DNA of 64,000 nt from Apium graveolens (Eukaryota > Streptophyta > Magnoliopsida > Apiales > Apiaceae), in NCBI RefSeq assembly GCF_009905375.1, contig NC_133650.1, positions 298,901,957 to 298,965,956 of the forward strand. The letters run 5' to 3'. Made by a program: the position numbers and the translations under genes. Each line of letters starts with the position of its first letter. Position 1 is the first letter of the stretch. This document shows, one piece after another, positions 43,590-57,400 of the stretch. The notes under the pieces were generated by a model. It ran no database searches and was not told where the DNA came from. It saw nothing but the letters and a program-made list of their open reading frames with translations.

Positions 43590-46500
43590 TGTTGTGTATA
43601 TGTTGTGAACTTGATGATTTTATTAACAAAACACCTTGGTAGATTTTACTTAGTGAAATTGTAGCACTCGATGTATAAGGATTATAGTCCCGACGGATGA
43701 CTCAATATAGTCCCGACGGATGATGATTTATTTTCCATCGAGTGAGTAGCTTATGTAACAATAAGTTTGTAGTACATTTCTGCATACACATTGTTTAGAC
43801 TCTGTAGGTAGTTCTCAAGTCATGTTGACTTTATCTAGATATGCAGAATAGGTTGATTAATTGTACATAAATGATGTCTTGTAATCCTGTATAAATGAAA
43901 TGAAGTCAAGTGCCAGATTGCTACCCGACGGATAACCAACAATGCCATTCGACGGATGATCATGAACTCGACGAATGATCATGAACTCGACGGATGATCA
44001 TGAATTCGACGGATAAAGAATCCAAATATCTGTTGACAGTGACAACACAATCACATGCGTCGAGTGTATGCATAAGCAATGTGGTAGCCTATTCAACTGG
44101 GTTTTCGAGAACAAAGAAGCGTTGCCATTTCCATGCTATTATGAAGATATTCAAATATGCTGGAATAGAGTAATGAAGTAACATTGTAATAGACTCGATA
44201 GTTTTTGTTTTATTATATTATCTTATTACTTTGTAATCTTGGTGATATATAAACCAAGAAGCAGCAAATAGAACAACTAACCGAACTAAGAAACTGAAGA
44301 ACCAAGAGAGAAATATGTGTAAGCTGCATTCTTAGCATTTCTCTCATTCTTAGTTATTGTTTATTTGTAAGCAGCTGTGAGCATTTTGCTACACAGAGTT
44401 CTCTCGATATATATTATGTGGCACCCTCCAAACCCGGGTCAGAAGTTTGGGATCCACACACACACACCTTATTTATAACCTGCTTATAACAATAATAAAA
44501 ATAATAGTAATATGCAGTGACCCTACTTACCAACTACCACGGACCGTAACATGTTAAAGTATGCACACAAGCCAAACACACACTTATATTACAAACCGTT
44601 CAAATCCCAACTATCTAAACTCAGAACTGAGTATTAAACTTTATTAAAAACTTTTACAAACTTAAATTACTCCAAAAGGTGCCTACTAGCTTAACTCGAT
44701 CAACCTGAACCCCAAGCTCTCGTGCTGGACTGGGGATCCTCGGTACCAACTGGTTCCTTCTTAACTGGAAAAGGACATAAACAACATCGCACAAATGAGC
44801 TAACTAGCTCAGCAAGTCACAATGACAAAACTGAGAATAATGATCATCAGGTGAAAATGGTTATGATATCAAGTGAACAATGGATTATGATTTAGAATTG
44901 GATATTATATTTTCATTTTAAAAACCAAAGTTAGGCTGCTGATCAGTCACGCACTAACCCCGAGCAAAGCACACAGCACTGCTCTAACTACTGGATCCAA
45001 GGCACACATTGGCCTAACTTGACCATTATATGGTCTGACCACGAATCTGGTCCACAATTTTATAAAAACAATTCAATTTTAACATAATAACAGGATAAAC
45101 AATAATAAGCAATAAACAGAATCATTAACAACATTGGAAATTCAATAATGAAATGGTTTCAATCTTTATAAGGATCAATATGGCATTTTCAAAGCTTGGC
45201 TATTAGGTAATGAAATAATTGGATAACAAAGGAATCAGCGTTTCAGGGTTAACAGGAATTGGTCTTTCAAATCATAAGGTACAATGGTTTGAGTATATAA
45301 GTAATTCGGTTCAGTGTTTAGTATTTAGTTTGTATGTATTTGTGGAGTAATATCGTATATTTGTGGTTCGTATCTGGGTATACAACAATCAATGGTTTAG
45401 AACGAATAAAGTTTACGGCTAAAGATCAATAACTGCAATCAGGATTTTGGGTTCAGTGCTTCAAAGCACTTGCAATATAAAACAGGACTATCAATTCACT
45501 ACAATATATCTCGAGAAAGTTCAGAACACTTGCCTGGTATTAGCTTGCTGTACTGCACTCACTTTCAATCACAACTGTCTTACTCCTCGACTACCTGTTT
45601 CCCTTTCCTACGCCTTGCCTCTTCTGCTCACATATCACAAACATCTATCAATATTTAACTTATACGATTCTATTCGAAACACACTTCTATCTACCATTCG
45701 TTTCACCCAAATCCGATTAACGGATTGAAAGTTATACTATAAACAAGTACACATCGAATATATAGACCAACAGTCAACCAACAAGTCACATATAACATAT
45801 AACACTTCAGATAATCAATGATATATCATTTATAAAGAGGTGTCGGGTCATAAACAGGCTTTCGGGTATTTAAAATGATTTTTAAAACATTTTTCGGAAT
45901 TAAAACGGGTCGTTGGATCACTTTTTGAGTAATAGACAAGGTTCGGTTGGCCAATTCTGGCTTCAAAACAATTTTATAATAATTATCGAGCCTTGAAAAC
46001 AATTTAAAATAATATTTTAAAGCTCGAAACTATTTTTCGGAATTTTTAAATCATTTTTAAATAATCAAATCTAATTAAATAATTAATTAAAATCAATTAA
46101 TAATTAGTTAAATCAATTAATCAATTAATTTTCGAATTAATTGACCAATTAATAAATTAAAAACTAACTCAAATTAATTAACTAATTAATTCAGATTTAT
46201 TTTTGAATTAAAAATAATTTTTGGAATTAAAATAATATTTTTTAGAATTTTTAGAAATTAAAAACGAATTTTCATAATTAAAATAAATAGAAAATATGAT
46301 TTTTGAATATTTTTAAAACATGAATCCTATTCTTGCAAATTCTGGAAACTTCAGGGACTGAACTTCATCGTTTTTAAAACTACAGGTACTAAACTGCAAT
46401 TTCTACAGGGGGGTCGCCGGAAAAGTTCTGTCTCGCCGGAGAAGACGATCCCGGCGTCCTCACCCCACCAACACCTCCAGATATGAACTACACAACACCA

Positions 46501-48085
46501 GGAATCTATTCGTGCAATCAAAACACATCAATCATCCTTGTCCTGGCCGGAAAATGGCCAAGAACATCGCCGGTTTCCGGCGAAACATCGAAAACTTCAA
46601 AACACAACTCCCTTTGATTCAGATATCCTCTGTTAACGAGCTATATATCAATCGATTGCAAATTTTATAAGGAACACAATCCACTATAAATCAACAGCTA
46701 ATAACCCCTAAATCAAAAAGCCCCAAAATTTCAATTGAAAACATTCATATGGGTTATAAACCTAATTTTGAAATTCGAAAATTAAACTCAATTTTGAACA
46801 TGTTATTGAACTCCAAATCAGACATATGACATATGAAATCATCAGGAAAACAAGCTCTACAACATGCAATCATCAAATCATTCAAACAATCATCCGAACA
46901 AAAATTCATATTTTTAATAAAAAAATTCGAAAATAATTAAAAATATAGAAATTAAACCTTGATTTATGCAGTAAAACGAGTCCTGGAATCTGAAAGTACA
47001 TTCCAAATCCTTCGTTCTGGTTACTCCAACTTTCCTAACGGATTTCACTAACACCTTGAAACTGTGGTTTGATTCTCAGAAGGTTTTATGAAATTAGGGT
47101 TTTTCTATGGAAAATTATATATTTAGCTGACTGCAAATGATTTTTGATACGAAATAAAATACGGTAAAGGCTATTTATAATTACGGAAAGTTAGTATCCC
47201 GTTGGATAATTCCGGATATGAAATGGTACGTTTATTTATAAAAACTGATCCAAACGGTACCGGTTTTCGGGATAAATATCCAAATCAGTACAATTTGTAC
47301 TGCGGTCTTGGTCTCAGCGCCTGGTTACACGTATTACGAAGTGATAATTGTGATAGTTTTAATAAAAAGATCCCGTTTATCGAAAATACGAGTTTTATCG
47401 ATTTACCGAAACGAATAATGTATCGAAAATATTGCGCCGGGACCCGCGCAGGACAAACCGTACGCGGGATCGAAAAAGTCGAAACATGGAAAATGCTCGG
47501 AATATTGCAATTAGGTTAGGAAGGAGTTCTCGGAAGAGTTTCGGGTTATAAAAACGTAAAAACGGATGACGTCGGTTGGTTCCCGATTGTATAAAATAGT
47601 TTTTAAATACTCGGAAAAAGATTTTATAAAATCCATATAATTCCTATAAAATCACAAATCAACCTAAAAATAATTAGGAAGATATGACAATTATCTATAT
47701 TTTATTTTGGACATATAAAAATTAAAATACTCAATTAATATTATTTTTAAACATCCAAATACATTTAACACTTAACAAATAATTCACAGAATAGATACTG
47801 AACACATATAATAATTATTTATTAGCAAAATAATTACACGGTATATCCCATATATTACATATTATATATCTCTGGTGGAATCATTCAAATCCACCAGAAA
47901 GTTTTTAAAGACTCTTGTTTTTAATTACTTGTGTTTTGATTCATTTCAAGTGATTATTCCGCATTCTGCTAATCAATTGACACTGATATATATTTGAGTT
48001 TGAACAATTTTTATTCAAGAAAAAATTCTAGAATTCCATTCAACCCCCCTTCTGTAATTCCTGTTATATTGTTAAGGGACTAACA
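43590..48085 (+). repeat. 5' LTR of CopD, split by TekE
   Basis: Segments 43590-44416 and 47865-48085, about 1048 bp together. It begins TGTTGTGTATATG and ends GGGACTAACA. CGACGGAT words lie at 43691, 43714, 43926, 43950, 43988 and 44007, with one mutated copy (CGACGAAT) near 43968. A TATA box lies at 44246-44253 inside CTTGGT/ACCAAG arms. Confidence 0.92.
44417..47859 (-). mobile_element. TekE: solo LTR (3443 bp) of the TekJ family
   Basis: Its ends on the minus strand are TGTAATATATGGG and GGGTGCCACA, flanked by TATTA (44412-44416 and 47860-47864). The interior has no primer site, polypurine tract or coding domain, so it is read as a solo LTR left by recombination. The minus-strand segment near 45940-46050 matches TekJ LTR 40039-40140, and the end resembles TekJ (CTTCTGACC...TTTGG.GG). 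Open frames inside (for example 47202-47519) show no family features. Confidence 0.85.
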
Positions 48086-48087
48086 AT

Positions 48088-48099
48088 TGGTATCAGAGC
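48088..48099 (+). other. Primer binding site of CopD
   Basis: TGGTATCAGAGC, initiator tRNA-Met type, lies two bases after the LTR. Confidence 0.95.
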
Positions 48100-48146
48100 A
48101 AGCTCTTGAAGAACAAAAAGTTTAAAGATCACAACAATACAGCAAG

Positions 48147-50546
48147 ATGAACAAGAAGGATGTTGGAGTCAAGATTCCTTTTCTGAATAAAGATAATTAC
48201 CATCATTGGAAGGTAAAGATGCATCTTCATTTACTTTCTCAAGATGAGGCCTATGTAGACTGCATAGAAAGAGGTCCTCATGTACCTATGATAGCTGCAA
48301 CTGGAAATGAGCCATCTGTCCCCAAGCCAAGGCATGAATGGTCTGATCCTGATATTGAACAAGTCAGAAAAGATAAGAAGGCCATGAATATTATGTTCAA
48401 TGGAGTTGATGGTGACATGTTTGACAACATCATCAATTGCAAAACTGCCAAGGATGTTTGGGATACTATACAGATTATGTGTGATGGCACTGAGCAAGTT
48501 AGAGAAAACAAGATGTAGCTACTGATTCAACAATATGAGCATTTTTATATTGAAGAAAGTGAGTCTCTCACTGACATTTTTAGTAGGTTTCAAAAACTAC
48601 TAAATGCTCTAAAGCTGCATGGAAGGGTCTATCAGACAAAAGACTCCAATCTGAAATTCCTTAGATCTCTTCCAAAGGAATGGAAACCAATGACAGTCTC
48701 ATTAAGAAACTCTCAAGATTATAAGGAGTTTACTTTGGAGAGACTGTATGGCATCCTGAAGACTTATGAGCTTGAAATAGAGCAAGATGAGAGGATGAAG
48801 AGAGGAAAGAAGAAAGGAGGATCCATTGCACTAGTTGCTGAGTTAGAAAAAGAGAGGGAGATGAAGATGGAAGCTGTTGAATCAACTTCAAGGGTCTGTG
48901 AAAACAAGGGCAAGGGGCTTGCAGCAGAAAATGAAGATTCTTTGAGCCAAGATGACATGGAAGATATTGATGAACATCTAGCATTTCTTTCCAGAAGATT
49001 TTCCAAGCTCAAGTTCAAGAAGAACTTTTGAGCTGCCAAGCCAAATAGAAACATGGTGGATAAATCAAAAATTCAAATGTTTTAAATATGGCTTGGCAGG
49101 ACACTTTGCCAGTGAGTGTAGAAAGTCAGATTCCAACAAAAAGAAGTTTAAGCCTGTGGATTATAAACAGAAATACTTTGAGTTGCTCAAACAAAAGGAA
49201 AGGGCTTTCATTACATAGGAAAATGACTGGGCAGCAGATGGTCTGGATGAAGATGAAGATGTCAGCTATGTCAATCTAGCCCTAATGGCCAAGTCTGATG
49301 AAACAGAGACAAGTTCTTCAATTAATCAGGTAGTTACTACAAACCTTGCACATTTATCTAAAGCAAAGTGTTATGATGCTATAAATGACATGTCTACAGA
49401 GTTATATCATTTGCGTGTTACACTTAAGTCTCTTACTAAAGAAAATGCTAAAATCAAAGAAAACGATTTGTTTTTAAGTGAGAGGAATAATATGCTAGAG
49501 TCCCAGTTCATTGATTTTGAAAAATTAAGAATTGAGTGTAAGATTGCCAAGGAGGAATTAACTGAGTCCTTGAAGAAAGAAGAAATTTTGAAGAAGCAGC
49601 TTGATCGTGAACAGGAGGTGATTAAGGCATGGAAAACATCTAGAGATGTTCATGCTCAAATCACCAAAGTTCAAGGGATTGAGTCCTTTGTGATGCATCC
49701 TGGAAAAAGAACAAGGAGAAGCTAGATCCAAATTTGGTGGAATGAGTGCTAACAGATGTAGACTCGACGGATGATGAGAGTCATCTGTCGGATAACAAAA
49801 AGGGTTATCCATCGAGTGATGTAAATCCTCATCCGTCGACTGTGAGCAAGCCTATCAGTAAAGCCAAACTTGTTAAGTTAAATGAAAAGTATGGATCAGT
49901 TTCCAAGAATTTTGTTACAGGAGAATCGAGTCAAGTTAAGAAAGGGAAAAATGCTAATGTTGGTCATATGACTGTCAAGCAATTGAGTGACGGACTTGAA
50001 AAGATTGAGGTTAAAACAGAGGCTAAAAAGAAAATTAATAGAAATGGTAAAGTAGGGATTAACAAATACAATAACTATACACCTGATAAATATGCTCCAA
50101 GAAAAATCTGTGTCAAGTGTGGTAGTGTAAATCATTTGTCTGTTAATTACAAATATGCCATGCCTACTTCCATATCTGTGCCACCTCACTTTCCCAGCAT
50201 GAATGCCATGCCTCCTATGCCTATGAATGCTATGTCTACACAGAAAATGAATGCACAGTTTGATAATATGCCATTTGCACCTAATCCCTATTATGCTGCA
50301 TTTAGTGTGCCACAAATGCCATTTAACATGCCTTACTGGAATAACATGTTCACTAATAGCATGCCATTCCCTGTAAATCAAAGTATGCATGATAATTCTG
50401 TTATGATGAATGGTTTCAAAGGCCCAACTCAAATGACTAAGGATGAATCTGATATCCCCAAGTCAAATGAGATAAAGCCTAAGAAACAGAAAAAGAAAGC
50501 TAACAAGGCAGGACCCAAGGAAACTTGGGTACCAAAATTAACTTGA
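48147..50546 (+). pseudogene. CopD gag, multiply interrupted
   Basis: The ATG at 48147 gives MNKKDVGVKIPFLNKDNYHH, the start of a UBN2-type Gag. Stops include TAG at 48516-48518 and TGA at 49029-49031. The first zinc knuckle near 49075-49125 is destroyed by substitutions and frame changes. The coiled-coil-like region (49285-49680) is kept, then a further frame change occurs. The last part (49746-50546) is open. The second knuckle reads CVKCGSVNHLSVNY, losing its last cysteine. The word region at 49749-49839 has the same spacing as in CopC gag. The end GPKETWVPKLT and the +1 relation to pol are as in CopC. Confidence 0.88.
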
Positions 50547-50560
50547 TTTGATTTTGATGT

Positions 50561-53500
50561 GTGCAGAGAAACATAAAGAATCTTTGGTACTTGGATAGTG
50601 GTTGTTCAAGACACTGACTGGTGATTCTACCCTTCTCACAGAGTTCAAGGAGAGAGCTGGCTCGAGTATTACTTTTGGAGATGACATCAAGGGTTATACT
50701 GTGGGATATGGCTTGATTTCAAAGGATAATGTCATTATTGAAGAAGTTGCCTTAGTGGATGGTCTCAAACACAACTTGTTGAGTATCAGCCAGCTTTGTG
50801 ATAAAGGCAATTCAGTAACCTTCAACTCAGAAGCCTGTGTTGTGACTAACAAAAGGAGCAACAAAGTGGTTCTCACTGGTGTGAGGAAAGGAAATGTGTA
50901 CCTAGCTGATTTCAACTCATCTAATGCAGAATCTGTTACTTGTCTTCTCAGTAAAGTAAGTCAGTATGAAAGTTGGCTATGGCACAAGAAGCTATCTCAT
51001 CTAAACTTCAAGACCATGAATGAGCTAGTAAAGAAAGAACTGATTAGAGGCATTCCTCTAGTGGAGTTTTCTAAGGATGGATTGTGTGATGCCTGCCAAA
51101 AGGGAAAGCAAATTAAAGCATCATTCAGAAAGTAACTTGATTCAACAATTGAAGAACCTTTGCAACTGCTACACATGGATTTGTTTGGACCAGTCAATGT
51201 GTTGTCCATTTCAAGGAAAAGATTTTGCCTAGTAATTATAGATGATTTCTCAAAGTTCTCTTGGACATATTTCCTAAAGTCTAAAGATGAGGCTAGTGAA
51301 ATCATCATGGCAAGTCAATAATCATCCTGATTTCAAGGTTAGAAGAATCAGGAGTGACAATGGAACTGAGTTCAAGAATTCTGTCATAAGAGAATTTTGT
51401 GAGGAAAATGGGATTCTGCATGAGTTTTCAGCAACAAGAACTCCACAACAGAATGGAGTAGTGGAAAGGAAGAACATATCACTGATTGAAGCTGCCAGGA
51501 TAATGCTTGAAGAATCTAAACTGCCAACATATTTCTGGGCTGAAACTGTAAATACTGCATGCTACACTCAGAATATTTTCCTGGTTAATCAAGCAAGATG
51601 CATGACTCCCTATCAATTGTTCAAGAACAAGAAGCCAACTCTAAATTTTCTTCATGTCTTTGGCTGTAAATGCTATATTCTGAGAAATCAAACTGATCAA
51701 AATGGGAAGTTTGATGCTAAAGCAGATGAAGGAATTTTTGTTGGATATGCTATTGGTAAAGCATTTAGAGTCTACAATCTAAGAACCAACATTGTTATGG
51801 AATCAATACATGTTGTATTTGATGATAAAAAGATTGAAGGACTGCAAGATTGAGACTATCATGAGAGCCTCAAATTCGACAATGTGGAGATGGTTAGTGA
51901 TGACAGTGATGATGAAAGTGATCAAGAAACAGTATCAAAGGATAATGCAGAAAAATCCACTACCAATGAAGCACAAAACTCAACATATGTCGAGTTACAT
52001 AATGTTTAATCCGTCGGGAGGCAATCTGCTTTATCCGTCGGGAGATAACCAGCTTCATCCGTTGGTACTCTAAATTCATCATCCATCGGGTTATCAAGAG
52101 AAGCTGGAAATCAGAATAGATCACCTGTAGAAAGTTCCCCTTTCTCAAATCAAAGATTCACAAACTCAGGGGGAGTTTCTAACAATCAAAACTCAATCAC
52201 ACATCAAGACAACAATGAGGCCTCTTCATCTAGAACTAATCTACCTCAACAAAGGAAATGGACAAAAGATCACCCATTTGAGCTCATAATAGGTGATGTT
52301 TCTTCTAGAGTTCAAACCAGGAGAGCAACTCAAGAAGAATGTCTATACAGCTGCTTTCTTTTCAAGGAAGAACCAAAGAAGGTAGAAGAAGCTTTGTTGG
52401 ATCCTGATTGGATTTTAGTTATGCAGGATGAGCTAAACCAATTTGAAAGGAATAATGTATGGAAGCTGGTGCCCAAGCCTAAAGGAAAGATTCCAACAGA
52501 CACTAAATGGGTATTCAGAAACAAGATGGATGAGAATGGCATAGTAGTCAGGAACAAATCCAGATTGGTTGCTAAGGGCTATTGTCAACAAGAAGGAATA
52601 GATTTTGATGAAACATTTGCTCCTGTTGCAAGACTTGAAGCCATCAGAATCTTCTTAGCCTATGCAGCCCATGCCAATTTCAAGGTCTATCAAATGGATG
52701 TCAAAAGTGCCTTTCTGAATGGAGATTTGGATGAGGAAGTCTATGTCAGTCAACCTCCTGGTTTTGAAGATCCAAATTTTCCAGAACATGTCTATTATCT
52801 TTTGAAAGCACTTTATGGATTGAAGCAAACACCTACAGCCTGGTATGACACCTTATCAAAGTTCCTTTTGGAAAATCATTTCACAAGAGGTACTGTTGAT
52901 AAAAATTTATTCTTTAGAAATATAAATGGCTCTAGTATACTTGTTCAAATTTATGTAGATGACATTATTTTTGGCTCTACAGATGAGAAACTTTGTAAAA
53001 AGTTTACCAAATTGATGCAAAGTAAGTATGAAATGAGTATGATGGGAGAACTAACTTACTTTCTTGGTTTGCAAGTTAAGCAAGTTAGTGATGGAATATT
53101 CATTAGTCAAACTAAATATATTTTTGATCTTTTAAAGAAGTTTGATCTAATGGATTGCATATCTGCAAAAACTCCCATGGTCACTGCAACTAAACTTGAA
53201 TTAAACACTACTGAAAAGTCTGGGGATATTTCAAGTTATAGGGGCATGGTTGGCTCACTTCTGTACTTAACAGCTAGTAGGCCAGATATAATATTTGCTA
53301 CATGTTTATGTGATAGATTTCAGGTTGATCCTAGAGAATCTCACTTAGTAGCTATTAAGAGAATTTTCAGATATCTCAAGGGAACACCAAAATTTGGCAT
53401 TTGGTACCCTAGAGATTCTGGTTTTGATCTAACTGGTTATTCAGATGCAGATTATGCAGGTTGTAGAATTGATAGAAAAAGTACAACATGAACCTGTCAA

Positions 53501-53896
53501 TTTCTAGGAAACAAGCTTGTGTCCTGGTTCAGTAAAAAGCAAAATTCAGTTTCTACTTCTACAGCTGAAGCTTAATACATTGCTACTGGCAGTTGCTGTG
53601 CACAAATTTTATGTATGAAAAATCAATTGCTAGATTATGGTCTGCAAGTTGAAAGGATTCCTATTTTCTATGATAACACAAGTGCAATTGCCATCACTGA
53701 AAATCCAGTACAACATTCAAGGACAAAGCACATAGACATCAAGTACCACTTCATAAGGGAACATGTAATGAATGGTACTGTGGAACTACATTTTGTTCCA
53801 AGTGAGAAGCATCTTGCAGATATTTTTACCAAGCCACTGAATGAATCCACCTTTTCAAGGTTGGTAAGTGAGTTAGGTATGCTTAATTATTCTTAA
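50561..53896 (+). pseudogene. CopD pol, multiply interrupted
   Basis: It has the same domain order as CopC. Protease keeps [10 protein letters not shown] but a deletion right after it shifts the frame. Then come the GAG-pre-integrase region (50950-51130), a TAA at 51133-51135, and a further small deletion near 51300 in the integrase. RSDNGTEF and [10 protein letters not shown] are visible. TGA at 51851-51853 precedes the word-bearing linker (52009-52090). Reverse transcriptase is open from 52394 with [12 protein letters not shown] at 53489-53491 and TAA near 53574 break RNase H, which ends NYS as in CopC. It cannot encode an active enzyme. Confidence 0.9.
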
Positions 53897-54415
53897 ATCT
53901 TTATGAGATAATTTGCAAGTTGTAATACAGCCAAAAATTTAATTGCTTTTTCAGTCTTGGATGAAATTTTGGCTAAGTCAAAATTTACATCTCGACGGAT
54001 GATCTTTATCCATCGAGTTTGATCATCCGTCGGTATACAATTTGCTAATAAAAATCAATTATTTTTCTGGAATATTTTATGACTCGACGGATAACAGTAT
54101 ATTCTCATTCGTCGAATTGTCTTAATCTTAGCCGTTAATTCCCTGAACATTATCCATCGAGTATACTTACAGTTTGTAAGCATAACACGACGGATAATGG
54201 GTGGAATTTTTACAGTTTATTTTTAAACGGCTATTTTAGGCAATTTTCATTGGTTACTTTATTTTACTTTATTATTTTTTTTAGTTATTTTTGAGATAGT
54301 ATAAAAGCTTATTTCATTTCCATTGCTTTTCTTTTATCATTCTCAAATCAACTGCTCCAATTTCTTTCTCTTTCAAAGCACTTACTCTCTCTCTTCAAGC
54401 TCTTATTCTCTAACA
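53897..54415 (+). repeat. CopD pol-ORF3 spacer with CGACGGAT-type words
   Basis: There is no coding potential. Forward words are at 53992, 54084 and 54187; reverse words (ATCCATCGA, ATCCGTCGG, ATTCGTCGA, ATCCATCGA) at 54008, 54025, 54107 and about 54152. The first pair (53992/54008) has the same 16-base offset as the first pair in the CopC spacer. The rest is AT-rich with a pyrimidine-rich leader before the ORF3 start. Confidence 0.82.
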
Positions 54416-57400
54416 ATGGAGCCCGTTGTCAAGATTATGTCTCAAACTGGGTTTATTTATGAGAAGAACAATTTCACTGCACTAGTAAACAAGGGGATTC
54501 AGCAATCTGGTGACTATCACAAGATGATGGACTTTGTGAAAAATTGCAAGCTTAGCTATGCCATGCTGGAATCACCCACAATCTTTTGTGAAGTTGTTGA
54601 AGAGATGTGGACCACTGCTACATACAACTCAACAGATAAGACAATCACACTCACCATTAAAGGTAAGGAATTCTGTATCAATAGTGATGTTATAAAAGTA
54701 TGTTTCAAGATTCTTGATAACACTGTAACCTCACCACACACTGACACTGACATAATCAATATGCTTAATTCCATGAACTATGCTCGTTCTACTTCTAAGT
54801 TAAGTGACATTAGGAGATTGGGCCTTAGGAAAGAATGGAATTTTATGTGTGATGTAGTGACAAAGGTCTTTTCAGGTAAAGTCAGTAATTTTGATTCAGT
54901 CAATATCCCCATGCTTAACATGCTCTACATGCTAGTTACAGATAGGTTCTATAATTTTAGTGACCTTGTTTTATTTGAGTTGGGATTCAAACTAGGAGAG
55001 TTAAATAAGAGAGGTAATAATGTGTATTATGCTAGATTCTTTATGATGTTAGCTAATCACCTCTCTGAGGGAATTGTGCTTGAGAACCCTAACAACAAAT
55101 TAGATTGTTGGGTTCAAGAGAGAAGAATCATTGCAGATTTGAACAGGGCAAATCATCACAAAGAAGTGCCACTTTTCTATTTCCCTGTAATGGAAGCACC
55201 TCAGGTAAGTGAGGTAAGTTCATTTATCCCTGCTATTCCAACCTCACAAGTTTCTTTGAGTTCCAGAATAGCTATGGCAACTGAGTCAATGACCCAACAG
55301 TTGCCTACCCAAGCTACCAAACCAACAAAAATTTCAAAATCCAAATCAAAGAAAGCCCCCTATGGTATCTCTCAAAAGATGCCAGTTGCAAAATCCACCA
55401 AAACCAAAGAGGGGAGTGTGAAGGTGGGCAAGGTAGGTGAGGGAAAGGGTGAACATAAAAGAAACCCTAAGGATAAGGATGGAGAGTTGAGTGGTTCCCA
55501 GCCTAGCCACACTGCAGTTTCCCAACAAACCGTAGTGCTTAAAAAGGATAAAAGCTCATTTCTAGTTGCATCCTCCCAAAAGGATGTAGCTATTGATCAA
55601 AGCTCTCAACCAAGAGCATAGACCAAGAGGGTTAGGGACACAAGCTCACCCCAAACTTATGCCAGAAAGAAGAAATCTAAAACCCTTGGGGATGCACAGG
55701 GTACACATACTGTGCAAACTGGTGCTAAAGACACAGTCACTGCACCTTCACAAATTCAGTTTGATGTGACTCCAATAAATGTGGAGTCACAGCCAAAATC
55801 TCTAGTAATAGAAGCACCTTAAACACCAAACTCACCCACAAACTCTCTGGATGTGGTTATGATAAACACATCAATTCCTGATTCCCCTTCTTAAACTTTG
55901 TTAGGAAAGCCAAAATCTAGTGCAAGTGAGCATCATCTTTTAGATGATTTGTTGGCTTACTTTCCAATTCTTTCAGGAACTGTTGAATCATCTGTGCCCA
56001 AAATATGATCAATCAGCACAGAGTCCACAATAGTTTCTTTTCCAAGTTCATTCATTTCTACTCTCTCGATGGATATTGCTCATCCGTCGAGTAGTGACTA
56101 TATCCTGACGGATAAGCTTTACAGCAGTTATCCGTCGGTTAGCAAAATCACTAACCCGATGGATATTCCTCATCCGTCGAGTGACTCTGCACCACCTCAA
56201 ACTTCATTTATCTCAAGTGCAGAAGAATTAATGGTTGTACAGTCACTATTAGGATTGAGAGAGAAGAGTGTTTTGAGTGAGAGTCTGGGTTGCTCCCAGG
56301 AAAAAGGAGAGGAAAATAGTGAAACTATGCAATCCATTTCTTCAGGATTGGAAAAAGAGAGTGAGAGGAGTCCCACCTTAGATGGTGAAGGTGAGGGTGG
56401 GGAGCCAGGGTGAGACCCTGATGCATCAAAAGAGAGAAAACGAGAGAAATGCAGGTATTGGAGCTATAAGGGTGGATGTCATTGCTAGCGAGTCAATGAA
56501 TGTCCAGGATGTAGACAGAGAGGGACTATCTCAGCAACCTTAAGTTGTTATAGATTCCACCTCCCTTGATGCTGAGGTATTTACTCACCCTATTCCAGCT
56601 TATCAACTTCTAGCTGAACAGGGCAATGACAATACAGAAAGGATGCTCAATCTGGTGCATACCACACAATCTATGCTAAGAGCTAAGGATGCCATCACAG
56701 TTGTGCCCTCTACAGATGGTGATGTGGATTATGAGACTGGTGGTTCAGCTGATTTCTTTGGTGATGGAAGTGGGGATAGTGAAGATGAAGCAATGGACAT
56801 AGGGGGAGAAGTAGGTTCCAGTTGAAGATCAGGTATGCCATCATGGGCATTTTTAAAGCACTGTGATGAGCACTACTTCAAGACAATTCTGATCTAACTA
56901 ATCAATCAGACAAATACTGCTCTTCAAACCACTACAAATGCCAGCACCAAGAAGCTCCTTCAGGCACATCTAGCCTCTCTGCAACTTCAACAAATTCAAG
57001 GCTTCTAACATGCTAGGGATGTAAACACCATCAGGGGTGATATTGAGGAGATGAAGAAGGCCATTTCAGATAAGATGGATTCTAAGCTTCCAGAAACTAC
57101 AATGCTTGACATCAAGAGGCAATTAAGGAAAAATTCTGATCTTGCAACCAAGATAGAGACCTTGGATACAAGAATGACAGCCATGGAAGAATCTTTAACA
57201 GCCATTCATCTTCATCAAGCCCAACAGACAAATTTACTTCAAAAACTGGTGGCTGCTCAAACCCCCTCCTCTACTCAACTTGATGATAACAAAAAGGGGG
57301 AGAAAGGACCAAGTGAGGGGGAGAGGCTTCAAATTCAAATCAGTAAAGTGATTGTGCCTTCAATTACTATCTCAAAGCCTCCAGTTACAGACAGTATAGA

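Noticed and set aside
47202..47519. Plus-strand 105-codon open frame inside TekE
   Set aside because: Lies in a solo LTR, no recognisable domain, no conservation checkable here.
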